Shown here piece after piece: positions 17,035 to 25,911 of a stretch of 64,000 bases of DNA; the first letter of the stretch is position 1; each line of letters begins with the position of its first letter. Source of the DNA: Arthrobacter zhangbolii. GTDB lineage: Bacteria > Actinomycetota > Actinomycetes > Actinomycetales > Micrococcaceae. The stretch spans positions 496,001-560,000 of the forward strand of contig NZ_CP094984.1 of the NCBI RefSeq assembly GCF_022869865.1, in the 5' to 3' direction. Both the position numbers and the translations under genes were made by a program. The notes beneath the pieces are model-generated. The model was not told where the DNA came from, did no database searches, and saw only the letters and a list, made by a program, of their open reading frames with translations.

Positions 17035-19227
17035 ATGGCGCACGTGATCACCGGAACTGCCGCGGGCACCGCATCACAGCGGGACTCGCGGCCCTTTCCC
17101 CTGGGTGTCAGGCATACCGTTCCCGGTGTGCCTGACGTCCCCGGTGCCGTTAACGTGTCCGTCTACGCCCCCGGCCTGCCGGAGGTGGACGTGTACTTCG
17201 AGACCGCCCCCGGAACCTGGGCTTCGGCGCCGCTGGTGGACACGGTGCCCGGCGTCCACCACGGGCGGGTTCACGGACTCAGGCACGGCCACCGGTACGG
17301 ATTCTGGCCCCGAGGGCAGCAGCTTCCCGGCGAACCCGGCACATTCCAGCTGCTGCTGGACCCCTATGGGCGCGGCATTGAGGAAACCGACTCACCCGGC
17401 GCGGAACCGCTCTATTTTTCCGTCTACACCGGCAGCGGTTTTGACTGGGGTAATTCGCAGCGCCCGCACACCCCATGGCGGGACACGGTGATCTATGAGG
17501 CCAATGTCCGCGGGCAGACCATGCTGCACCCCGGCATCCCGGAAGAACTCCGTGGAACCTACGCCGGCATGGGCCATCCGGCCATGGTGGAATACCTCAG
17601 GGACCTGGGCATCACCGCGGTGGAGCTGCTGCCCGTGCATTTCCACATCGACGAGCAGCATCTGCAGGAACTGGGGCTAAGCAACTACTGGGGCTACAAC
17701 ACCCTGGGCTTCTTCGCGCCCCACACCGGCTACGCCACCGAAGCCGCACGGAAGGCTGGTGCCAAGGCCGTTCAGGATGAAGTGAAGGCCATGGTGAAAT
17801 CCTTGCACGAGGCCGGCATCGAAGTGATCCTGGATGTGGTCTACAACCACACCGCCGAGGGCCGTGCCGAGCAGCCGGCCCTAAGCTGGCGGGGACTAGG
17901 CGACGCCGTCTACTACCGGCACGGAGCCGGCGGCGAGTACGTGGACACCACAGGCTGCGGCAACACCCTGGATTTCAGCGAGCCGCGCGTTGTCCAGCTT
18001 GCCTTGGACTCACTGCGTTACTGGGTGCAGGAATACCAGGTGGACGGCTTCCGCTTCGATCTGGCTCCCACCCTGTGCCGCAACGCCGAAGGCAGGTTCG
18101 ATCCGCGCCATCCCTTCCTGGTGGCAGTGGCGGCGGACTCCGTCCTGCAGGACGTAAAACTCATTTCCGAGCCGTGGGACCTCGGGCCGGACGGCTGGCA
18201 GACCGGCAGGTTCCCGCCGGGCTGGGCTGACTGGAATGACCATTTCCGTGACATCGTCCGGGACTTCTGGCTTTGTGACCAGGCGGCGATGGCCGGTGGG
18301 CGCGAGGGCGGATCCCTGGCCCGCATTGCCGGCGCCCTGGCCGGATCAGCCCATCTGTTTGCCGAATCGGGCCGGACCCCGCTGGCGTCCGTCAACTTCG
18401 TCACCGCCCACGACGGGTTTACCCTTGCGGACCTGACCAGGTTTGAGCGCAAGCACAATGAGGCCAACGGGGAAGAGAACCGGGACGGAACCGGAGAAAA
18501 CCGCAGCTACAACCATGGCGCCGAAGGGCCCGTCGATGATGAACGGATCAACGCCGCCCGCGCACTGACCGCCCGCAACCTCATGGCAACGCTCACCATG
18601 TCCCTTGGTGTGCCCATGATTACCGCGGGGGACGAACGCGGCCGCACCCAGCGGGGAAACAACAACGCCTACTGCCAGGACAATGAAATCTCCTGGCTGC
18701 ACTGGGACCTGGACGACGACGGCCGGCGGATGCTCTCAACCACACGGACACTGCTGCGCCTGCGCCGTGAATACCTGGCCGGCCAGCCCTACCGGTTCCC
18801 GGCGGACCCGCGGCAGTCCTTCCTGCTCTGGTTTGACCGGGACGGCCGGCCGATGACCCCGGAACGCTGGAATGATCCAACCTGCCGGCTGGTGCAGGTG
18901 CTGATCGGCTCGGGCGACGGGAACGTGAACGGAACCATAGTCCTCAACGGCGGCCTTTCCGATGCGGAGATCAGGCTGCCGGATGCTGCCGCCTTGTCCG
19001 CGGCTCGCCGGGACGCCGGCATCGACCCGGAGACAGTGGATCCCGACAGCGCGGATCCCCACACCGAAGATCCCCACAGTCCAGATCCCGACACTACCGA
19101 GCGGGGATATCAGCTCCTGTTCTCCACCGGATATGTCCCGGGGGATGAGAGCCGCCGCGGCGCACTGCTCCGGGCCGGGGATACGGATACCGTTCCGGCG
19201 AACTCGGTGAGTTTCTACCGCGCCTAG
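17035..19227 (+). CDS. glgX: Glycogen debranching enzyme GlgX (GH13)
   Basis: GlgX hydrolyses alpha-1,6 branches of phosphorylase-trimmed glycogen. The 730-residue protein has an N-terminal CBM48 (about 15-130), then the GH13 barrel: YWGYNTLGFFAPH, VILDVVYNHTAEG (region I), VDGFRFDLAPTLCRN with the nucleophile Asp (region II), LISEPWDLGPDGWQ with the acid Glu (region III) and NFVTAHDGFTL (region IV). The insertion RKHNEANGEENRDGTGEN is typical of GlgX. Near the C-terminus, residues 664-688 are five Asp-Pro pentapeptides in a row, which the family does not normally have. The start is ATG 17035 with GAAGGG upstream. Convergent with glgP. Confidence 0.93.
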   Translation: MAHVITGTAAGTASQRDSRPFPLGVRHTVPGVPDVPGAVNVSVYAPGLPEVDVYFETAPGTWASAPLVDTVPGVHHGRVHGLRHGHRYGFWPRGQQLPGEPGTFQLLLDPYGRGIEETDSPGAEPLYFSVYTGSGFDWGNSQRPHTPWRDTVIYEANVRGQTMLHPGIPEELRGTYAGMGHPAMVEYLRDLGITAVELLPVHFHIDEQHLQELGLSNYWGYNTLGFFAPHTGYATEAARKAGAKAVQDEVKAMVKSLHEAGIEVILDVVYNHTAEGRAEQPALSWRGLGDAVYYRHGAGGEYVDTTGCGNTLDFSEPRVVQLALDSLRYWVQEYQVDGFRFDLAPTLCRNAEGRFDPRHPFLVAVAADSVLQDVKLISEPWDLGPDGWQTGRFPPGWADWNDHFRDIVRDFWLCDQAAMAGGREGGSLARIAGALAGSAHLFAESGRTPLASVNFVTAHDGFTLADLTRFERKHNEANGEENRDGTGENRSYNHGAEGPVDDERINAARALTARNLMATLTMSLGVPMITAGDERGRTQRGNNNAYCQDNEISWLHWDLDDDGRRMLSTTRTLLRLRREYLAGQPYRFPADPRQSFLLWFDRDGRPMTPERWNDPTCRLVQVLIGSGDGNVNGTIVLNGGLSDAEIRLPDAAALSAARRDAGIDPETVDPDSADPHTEDPHSPDPDTTERGYQLLFSTGYVPGDESRRGALLRAGDTDTVPANSVSFYRA
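19024..19098 (+). repeat. Five tandem DP pentapeptide codons inside glgX
   Basis: Five 15-bp units encode DPETV, DPDSA, DPHTE, DPHSP and DPDTT. The nucleotide units are diverged except for the GAYCC core. Confidence 0.85.
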
Positions 19228-19295
19228 CCCCGGTTTTCCTTTCGCCGGGTCGGGCCGGGACGTCGGCACATTGCGCCGCGCCCCGGCAGCAGCCG

Positions 19296-21920
19296 TTAGG
19301 CGTTGGCCACGAGTCCCAGTTCAGCCTTGGATGCCAGGCCTGAGTGTGTGGGCAGTACCCGCACGGTGTAGCCGAACGGCCCTGCCTGCTCAATCCGAAT
19401 GGTGCCCTTGAACAGGTGCCGGCCGGAGCCCAGGTCTTCGGCCGGGGACAGTTCCTGCAGGTGGTGCTCGCTGATCCTGTCGTTTTCCAGCACCACGCCG
19501 TAGGCGGCTTCCACGCTCACGTCCTCGGGACGCAGCGACCCCAGGGATACGTAGGCCAGTACGGTCAGGCTGTCACCGATCTGCGGGTTTTCACTGATAC
19601 CCACCGAATCCACATGTTCCACCTGCACCGTTGACCAACCGCCACGGACCCGGGTAATCCACAGGGCCAGATCCTTCGCGGCGGCATATCCGTTCGCGGA
19701 CATGGCCCGGCCACTTGAACTGGCGGGGCGGTAGAGCCGGTTGACGTAGTCCTTGAGCATCCGGGATGCCGACACATTCGGGCCCAGATCCGCCAGCGTG
19801 TGCTTCACCATTTCCAGCCACTCATGAGGCAGGGAATCTGCGGACGGATCGGACGGTCCGGCGGCACCGGCCTCGGCCGGCGGCTCGGTCCCGTAGAACA
19901 GGGGGCCGACGGCGTTTTCCAGCAGGTCGTACAGGGCCGCGGCCTCAATGTCGTCGCGCTGGTCCGCGTTGTACACCTCCCGGGTGCGGGTTCCCTTGCT
20001 GGGGTTGGCGGAGGGGATGGCCCAGCCGTTGTTGCCGTCATACATCTCGTCCCACCACCCGTCGAGGATGGACAGGTTCAGCCCGCCGTTGATGGCGGAT
20101 TTCATCCCGGAGGTCCCCGATGCTTCCAGCGGCCGCAGCGGATTGTTCAGCCAGACGTCACACCCCGGGAACAGGGTGCGTGCCATCGCTATGTCGTAGT
20201 TGGGGAGGAAAACAATCCGGTGGCGGACCTCGGGATCGTCAGTGAAGCGGACCAGGTCCTGGATCATCTTCTTGCCCTGTTCATCGGCCGGGTGCGACTT
20301 TCCTGCCACCACCACCTGGATTGGCCGGGTGGGATGCAGCAGCAGGGCCTTCAGCCGGGCCGGATCCCGCAGCATAAGGGTCAGCCGCTTGTAGGTGGGC
20401 ACCCGGCGGGCAAAACCGATGGTCAGTACGTCCGGGTCCAGCACGTTATCCGTCCACGCCAGCTCCGCGTCGGAGGCGCCGCGCTTGCGCCAGGCGTGCT
20501 TCACCCGCTGCCGGACGTCCTCCACCAGGTTGCTGCGCAGCTTCCGCCGCAGGTCCCAGAGGTCCCCGTCCTCAATCTCATAGGCCCGGCCCCAGTCGCG
20601 GTCATGCACGGTGGCGACGCCGAACTTCTCGCTGGCAAGCTCGGTGACCGCCGGGTCAACCCAGGTGGGAACGTGCACGCCGTTGGTTACCGAGGTGATG
20701 GGCACTTCCGAGACGTCGAAACCCGGCCACAGGCCGGAGAACATCTCCCGGGAAACTTCCCCGTGCAGTTTGGCCACACCGTTGGCCCGCTGCGCCAGCC
20801 GCAGCCCCATCACTGCCATGTTGAACTTGGACGGATCCCCGCCGTCGTAGTTTTCGGCCCCCAGTCCCAGGATCCTGTCGGTAGGAACGGACTGCGCCAG
20901 GCCGGCGTTCAGGAAGTGGCGGATCTGGGCCTGCTCGAAGCGGTCAATGCCGGCAGGCACCGGGGTGTGCGTGGTGAACACCGTGGAAGCGCGGGAAACC
21001 GTCAGGGCTTCCTCCCACGTCATGCCCTGGTCCATGAGTTCGCGGATCCGTTCCACGCCCAGGAATCCGGCGTGGCCCTCGTTGGTGTGGAACACCTCGG
21101 GCGCCGGGGCTCCGGTGAGGCGCTGATAGACGCGCAGGGCCTTGACCCCGCCCATCCCCAGCAGCAGTTCCTGCTGCAGCCGGTGGTCACCGCCTCCGCC
21201 GTACAGGCGGTCGGTGATGCCGCGGGCGGCGTCGTCGTTGCCGATGACATCGGAGTCCAGCAGCAGCAGCGGCACACGCCCGACGTCGGCGCGCCAGATC
21301 TGTGCGGAGAGCTGGCGGTTGTCCGGCAGCGGCAGGGAGATCTTTGCCGGGGTGCCGTCCTCTTCACGGAGCAGGGTCAGCGGCAGCCCGTTGGGATCCA
21401 GCACCGGGTAGGTCTCCAGCTGCCAGCCGTCGCGGGACAGCGCCTGCTTGAAGTACCCCGCCTTGTAAAGCAGCCCCACTGCCACCAGCGGCAGCCCCAG
21501 ATCAGAGGCAGCCTTCAAATGGTCACCGGCCAGGATGCCCAGGCCGCCCGAGTACTGGGGGAGTACCGCGCTGATCCCGTACTCAGGGGAGAAATAGGCG
21601 ATCGACTGGGGAGCATCCTCGCCGAGGCCCTGGTACCAGCGCGGCTCGTTGAGGTAATGGTCCAGGTCCCTGCCGAGGTCGGAGATGACGGAGACCAGGT
21701 GCTCGTCGCGTGCGATGGCTTCCAGCTTGTCCCTGCTGACCGTACCCAGCAGCTTGACCGGGTCACCGCCGCTGGAGCGCCAGGCCTGGGGATCAAGGCT
21801 CTCGAATAGTCGAAGCGTGGGCTGGTGCCAGGACCAGCGCAGGTTCGACGCCAGCCGGCCCAGAGGGGCAATGCTGGCTGGGAGGACAGTTCGGACGGTA
21901 AATCTGCGGATTGCCTTCAC
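19296..21920 (-). CDS. glgP: Alpha-glucan (glycogen/maltodextrin) phosphorylase
   Basis: The enzyme releases glucose-1-phosphate from alpha-1,4-glucan ends with inorganic phosphate. The 874-residue product belongs to the shorter actinobacterial type with an N-terminal DUF3417 region (LASNLRWSWHQPTLRLFESLD), then AYFSPEYGISAVLPQYSGGLGILAGDHLK, the EVFHTNEGHAGFLGVERIR segment, the active-site TSVTNGVHVPTWV, and the PLP-binding Lys, K607, in SGTSGMKSAINGGLN. The start is GTG 21920 because TAGCGT lies 7 nt upstream; an in-frame ATG further out gives an unlikely N-terminus. It is divergent from glgE by 170 bp. Confidence 0.93.
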   Translation of the reverse strand: MKAIRRFTVRTVLPASIAPLGRLASNLRWSWHQPTLRLFESLDPQAWRSSGGDPVKLLGTVSRDKLEAIARDEHLVSVISDLGRDLDHYLNEPRWYQGLGEDAPQSIAYFSPEYGISAVLPQYSGGLGILAGDHLKAASDLGLPLVAVGLLYKAGYFKQALSRDGWQLETYPVLDPNGLPLTLLREEDGTPAKISLPLPDNRQLSAQIWRADVGRVPLLLLDSDVIGNDDAARGITDRLYGGGGDHRLQQELLLGMGGVKALRVYQRLTGAPAPEVFHTNEGHAGFLGVERIRELMDQGMTWEEALTVSRASTVFTTHTPVPAGIDRFEQAQIRHFLNAGLAQSVPTDRILGLGAENYDGGDPSKFNMAVMGLRLAQRANGVAKLHGEVSREMFSGLWPGFDVSEVPITSVTNGVHVPTWVDPAVTELASEKFGVATVHDRDWGRAYEIEDGDLWDLRRKLRSNLVEDVRQRVKHAWRKRGASDAELAWTDNVLDPDVLTIGFARRVPTYKRLTLMLRDPARLKALLLHPTRPIQVVVAGKSHPADEQGKKMIQDLVRFTDDPEVRHRIVFLPNYDIAMARTLFPGCDVWLNNPLRPLEASGTSGMKSAINGGLNLSILDGWWDEMYDGNNGWAIPSANPSKGTRTREVYNADQRDDIEAAALYDLLENAVGPLFYGTEPPAEAGAAGPSDPSADSLPHEWLEMVKHTLADLGPNVSASRMLKDYVNRLYRPASSSGRAMSANGYAAAKDLALWITRVRGGWSTVQVEHVDSVGISENPQIGDSLTVLAYVSLGSLRPEDVSVEAAYGVVLENDRISEHHLQELSPAEDLGSGRHLFKGTIRIEQAGPFGYTVRVLPTHSGLASKAELGLVANA

Positions 21921-21927
21921 CCGGGCT

Positions 21928-21933
21928 ACGCTA
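21928..21933 (-). promoter_or_regulatory. -10 element of glgP, leaderless spacing
   Basis: TAGCGT (minus strand) ends 7 nt before GTG 21920. Confidence 0.4.
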
Positions 21934-22077
21934 GCGCACATACCGGCCGGGCAAACCGAAATGACGGACAAAAAACGGCGAATTGGTCAGGTGTCTTGAA
22001 AACCCCGGCAAACCGATGCCGACCTGCGGCGATACGGGAAAAAGTACGTTGCCTTAGCATTCTGTCCGAAATCTCGC

Positions 22078-22083
22078 TAACGT
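22078..22083 (+). promoter_or_regulatory. -10 element of the glgE operon, leaderless spacing
   Basis: TAACGT ends 7 nt before the GTG start of glgE; no ribosome binding site is seen. It probably drives glgE-treS-mak/glgB. Confidence 0.45.
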
Positions 22084-22090
22084 CTAGTCT

Positions 22091-24142
22091 GTGACCACAT
22101 CCAGCGCATTGACACCAGAAGATCTGCCCTCAAAGGACCTGCGGTTTGGCCGGATTCCGATCACCAATGTGTCCCCGGTTCTCGATTACGGCCGATTCCC
22201 CGCCAAGGCGGTGCCCGGAGAAGACCTGATAATTGGCGCCACCGTGTTCCGCGAGGGGCATGACCTGGTAGGGGCCAGCGCCGTCCTTTATGACCCCGAA
22301 GGAAACGTTGTACAGCGGAACAGAATGCACCCGGTGGGCCTGGGCCTGGACCGGTGGGAAGGCATGCTGCGTCCGGAGGGCACCGGCAACTGGAGTTTCG
22401 CGGTGGAAGGCTGGGCGGATGTCTACGCCACCTGGCACCACAATGCCGAGGTCAAGATTGCCGCCGGCGTGGACGTCGAGGTCATGCTGACGGAAGGCCA
22501 CCTGCTCTTCAGTGCTGCCGCTGACGAACGCACCGGCACCGACGCCGACATTCTGCGGAGCGCTGCCTCCGCGCTCGCGGACACCGGCCTCGAGGTCCAT
22601 GAACGCCTGGCCGCCGCCGGGACGGACGCCGTCAGGACCGTGCTGGAGCGGGATCCCATCCGCGAGCTGGTGACCAGCTCCGACCGCTTCCCGATCCGGG
22701 TGGAACGGGAGCTGGCCGGCCGCGGTGCCTGGTACGAGTTCTTCCCCCGGTCCGAAGGCGCAGAGTTTAACCCCTCCACCCGTGAGTGGACCTCCGGAAA
22801 CTTCCGGACCGCCGCCCGAAGCCTGCAGCGCGTGGCGGATATGGCTTTTGACGTCATCTACCTGCCGCCGATTCACCCGATCGGCACCACACACCGCAAG
22901 GGCCCGAACAACACCCTGGTGGCAGGTCCGCAGGATCCGGGCTCGCCCTGGGCCATCGGCGCGGCAGAGGGCGGCCATGACGCCATCCACCCCGAGTTGG
23001 GGACGTTCGAGGATTTCGACGCCTTCGTGGACACCGCCAGGGAGCTGGGCCTCGAGGTTGCCATTGACCTGGCACTGCAGGCCTCACCCGACCACCCCTG
23101 GGTGGCCAGCCATCCGGAGTGGTTCACCACCCGCGTGGACGGCACCATTGCCTACGCGGAGAACCCGCCAAAGAAGTACCAGGACATCTACCCGCTGAAC
23201 TTCGACAATGACTATGAGGGCCTGTCCCGTGAAATCCTGCGGATTGTGCGGCTGTGGATAAGCCACGGCGTCCGTATTTTCCGGGTCGATAACCCGCATA
23301 CAAAACCGCTGCGGTTCTGGGAATGGCTGATCGCCACGGTTAACGAGGAGTATCCGGACGTGATCTTCCTCGCGGAGGCCTTTACCCGGCCGCCCATGAT
23401 GCATGCGCTGGCAAAGGCCGGGTTCCAGCAGTCCTACAGCTACTTCACGTGGCGGAACACCAGGAAGGAAATCGAGGACTATTTCACCGAAATCTCCCAC
23501 GAATCCTCGGCGTTTTTCCGCCCGAATTTCTTCGTAAATACCCCGGACATCCTCACCGAGTTCCTGCAGTACGGCGGCCCCGGAGCGTTCAAGATCCGTT
23601 CCGTGCTGGCCTCCACCGGGAGCCCGCTCTGGGGCGTCTACGCGGGCTTCGAGCTCTTCGAACACGTGGCCCGTCCAGGTGCCGAGGAGTACATCGACAA
23701 CGAGAAGTTCGAATACAAGCAGCGCGACTTCGCAGCGGCCGAAGCAGAGGGCCGCAGCCTGGCCCCGTACATCACCCGGCTGAACGAAATCAGGCGGGCG
23801 CATCCCGCCCTGGGCGACCTGGAAAACCTCACCGTGCACAGCAGCACCGATGAGGCCACCGTGGTGTATTCCAAGCACAAGGAGACACGTCCGGGGGATC
23901 CGAGCAGCAGGGACACCCTGATTATTGTGGTTAACGTGGACCCCCACAGCGCCCGCGAATCCACTGTCTCGCTCAACCTGGACGCCCTTCAGCTGGACCC
24001 CAGGGACCTGAATGAAGACGGCACCTTCTGGGTAGATGACCTGATCAGCGGACAAAGCTGGCGCTGGGGAGCACACAATTACGTCCGGCTCGACGCCCAC
24101 TTTGAACCCGCGCACATCCTGTCAGTTCGGAGGAACTCCTAG
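22091..24142 (+). CDS. glgE: Alpha-1,4-glucan:maltose-1-phosphate maltosyltransferase GlgE
   Basis: GlgE adds maltosyl units from maltose-1-phosphate to alpha-1,4-glucan, releasing phosphate. The 683-residue protein has an N-terminal Ig-like domain (RIPITNVSPVLDYGRFPAK at about 20-40, the family's usual beginning), a helical insert, and the GH13 barrel: YLPPIHPIGTTHRKGPNN, the nucleophile Asp in VRIFRVDNPHTKPLRFWEW, the acid Glu in VIFLAEAFTRPPMM, and the maltose-1-P contact region KKYQDIYPLNFDND. The stop TAG overlaps the treS GTG by one base, so the genes are coupled. It is essential in M. tuberculosis because maltose-1-P is toxic. Confidence 0.96.
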   Translation: MTTSSALTPEDLPSKDLRFGRIPITNVSPVLDYGRFPAKAVPGEDLIIGATVFREGHDLVGASAVLYDPEGNVVQRNRMHPVGLGLDRWEGMLRPEGTGNWSFAVEGWADVYATWHHNAEVKIAAGVDVEVMLTEGHLLFSAAADERTGTDADILRSAASALADTGLEVHERLAAAGTDAVRTVLERDPIRELVTSSDRFPIRVERELAGRGAWYEFFPRSEGAEFNPSTREWTSGNFRTAARSLQRVADMAFDVIYLPPIHPIGTTHRKGPNNTLVAGPQDPGSPWAIGAAEGGHDAIHPELGTFEDFDAFVDTARELGLEVAIDLALQASPDHPWVASHPEWFTTRVDGTIAYAENPPKKYQDIYPLNFDNDYEGLSREILRIVRLWISHGVRIFRVDNPHTKPLRFWEWLIATVNEEYPDVIFLAEAFTRPPMMHALAKAGFQQSYSYFTWRNTRKEIEDYFTEISHESSAFFRPNFFVNTPDILTEFLQYGGPGAFKIRSVLASTGSPLWGVYAGFELFEHVARPGAEEYIDNEKFEYKQRDFAAAEAEGRSLAPYITRLNEIRRAHPALGDLENLTVHSSTDEATVVYSKHKETRPGDPSSRDTLIIVVNVDPHSARESTVSLNLDALQLDPRDLNEDGTFWVDDLISGQSWRWGAHNYVRLDAHFEPAHILSVRRNS

Positions 24143-25911
24143 TGCCCAACCCGTTTCAACTGCACGCACCCGGCTTGACCAATGATCCGCATTGGTACCG
24201 CAAAGCCGTTTTCTATGAGGTACTCGTCCGCGGCTTCGCGGACGCCAACGGGGACGGGTCAGGTGACTTCAGCGGCCTGATCGAAAAACTGGACTACCTG
24301 CAGTGGCTGGGGATCGACTGCCTGTGGCTGCCGCCGTTCTTCAAGTCGCCCCTGCGTGACGGCGGCTACGACATCTCCGACTACTACGACGTCCTGGACG
24401 AGTTCGGCACCATCAGTGACTTTAAGCGCCTGGTGGCAGAAGCCCACGCCCGGGGCCTGCGCGTCATCATCGACCTGCCGCTGAACCACACCTCGGACAA
24501 GCACCCGTGGTTTGAGGAGTCCCGCAACGATCCGGACGGCCCCTACGGCGACTTCTACGTCTGGTCCGACACGGATGACAAGTATGAGGACGCACGAATC
24601 ATCTTCGTGGACACCGAGGAGTCCAACTGGACCTTCGATCCGGTCCGCCGGCAGTTCTTCTGGCACCGGTTCTTCAGCCACCAGCCGGACCTGAACTTCG
24701 AGAATCCCAAAGTGGTCGAGGCCATCTTCGACGTCGTCAAGTTCTGGCTGGACCAGGGCATCGACGGCTTCCGGGCCGACGCCATCCCGTACCTCTTCGA
24801 AGAAGACGGAACGAACTGCGAAAACCTCCCCGCCACCCACCGGTTCCTCAAGGACCTGCGGACCATGGTGGATGAGAATTACCCGGGCCGCGTGATCATT
24901 GCCGAAGCAAACCAGATGCCGCACGAAGTGGTGGAGTACTTTGGCGACGAAACCGGCGACGAGTGCCACATGTGCTTCCACTTCCCGATCATGCCGCGGC
25001 TGTTCTACGCGCTGCGGGACCAGAAGGCCGCACCGATTGTCCAGACCATGGAGGAGACCCCGGACATTCCCCCGGGCGCACAGTGGGGCACCTTCCTGCG
25101 CAACCATGACGAGCTGACGCTGGAAATGGTCACCAACGAGGAACGCCAGGCCATGCTCGGCTGGTACGCACCGGACTCCCGCATGCGGGCCAACATCGGC
25201 ATCCGCCGCCGGCTGGCACCGCTGCTGGATAACTCCCGCTCGGAAATCGAGCTCATCCACGCCATGCTCCTCGCCCTGCCGGGCAGCCCGTTCCTGTATT
25301 ACGGGGACGAACTGGGGATGGGGGACAACATCTGGCTGGAGGACAGGGACTCCTCGCGGACGCCCATGCAGTGGAACCCCGACCGCAACGCCGGGTTCTC
25401 CACCGCCGATCCGGGCAAGCTCTACCTGCCGGTAGTCCAGTCGCTGGTCTACCACTACAACCACGTCAATGTGGAGGCGCAGCTGGCCAGCTCCAGTTCA
25501 CTGCTGCACTGGATCCGGCAGATGATCATGGTCCGCCGCTCGCATCCGGCCTTCGGGCTTGGTTCCTACCGGAACGTCCAGACGGACGCCGAGGCAGCAC
25601 TGGCCTTCGTGCGCGAGCTTCCGGACAACAACCCGGAAGGAGAGGTGGGGGAGACCATGCTGTGCATCTTCAACCTTTCCCAGCATCCGATCTCCGCGAC
25701 CATGAAGCTGCCGGAGTTCGCCAACCGCGGCCTGCGCGACGCCTTCGGCGGGACGCTCTTCCCCACCATCGGTGAAGACGGATCGCTGACCCTGACCCTG
25801 GGCAGCCACGATTTCTACTGGCTGCGCCTGCGCTCCACGAAATCGGACACCTCCTCGCCCCAGACCGAAGCAATCCCCCTCATACCGATCTCGGAGGCCA
25901 CACGGAAATGA
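24142..25911 (+). CDS. treS: Trehalose synthase / maltose alpha-D-glucosyltransferase TreS
   Basis: TreS interconverts trehalose and maltose, supplying maltose to maltokinase. The 589-residue GH13 protein has [25 protein letters not shown] near the start, [17 protein letters not shown] (region I), [22 protein letters not shown] with the nucleophile (region II), [18 protein letters not shown] with the acid Glu (region III), [12 protein letters not shown] (region IV), and [20 protein letters not shown], typical of TreS. In some actinobacteria TreS is fused to maltokinase; here it is separate and overlaps the next gene by 4 bp (ATGA). Confidence 0.96.
   Translation: MPNPFQLHAPGLTNDPHWYRKAVFYEVLVRGFADANGDGSGDFSGLIEKLDYLQWLGIDCLWLPPFFKSPLRDGGYDISDYYDVLDEFGTISDFKRLVAEAHARGLRVIIDLPLNHTSDKHPWFEESRNDPDGPYGDFYVWSDTDDKYEDARIIFVDTEESNWTFDPVRRQFFWHRFFSHQPDLNFENPKVVEAIFDVVKFWLDQGIDGFRADAIPYLFEEDGTNCENLPATHRFLKDLRTMVDENYPGRVIIAEANQMPHEVVEYFGDETGDECHMCFHFPIMPRLFYALRDQKAAPIVQTMEETPDIPPGAQWGTFLRNHDELTLEMVTNEERQAMLGWYAPDSRMRANIGIRRRLAPLLDNSRSEIELIHAMLLALPGSPFLYYGDELGMGDNIWLEDRDSSRTPMQWNPDRNAGFSTADPGKLYLPVVQSLVYHYNHVNVEAQLASSSSLLHWIRQMIMVRRSHPAFGLGSYRNVQTDAEAALAFVRELPDNNPEGEVGETMLCIFNLSQHPISATMKLPEFANRGLRDAFGGTLFPTIGEDGSLTLTLGSHDFYWLRLRSTKSDTSSPQTEAIPLIPISEATRK

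Noticed and set aside
19800-21809. Plus-strand frame of 669 codons opposite glgP
   Set aside because: Antisense to a well-supported phosphorylase gene; no family motif and Gln/Gly/His-rich composition typical of GC-rich shadows.
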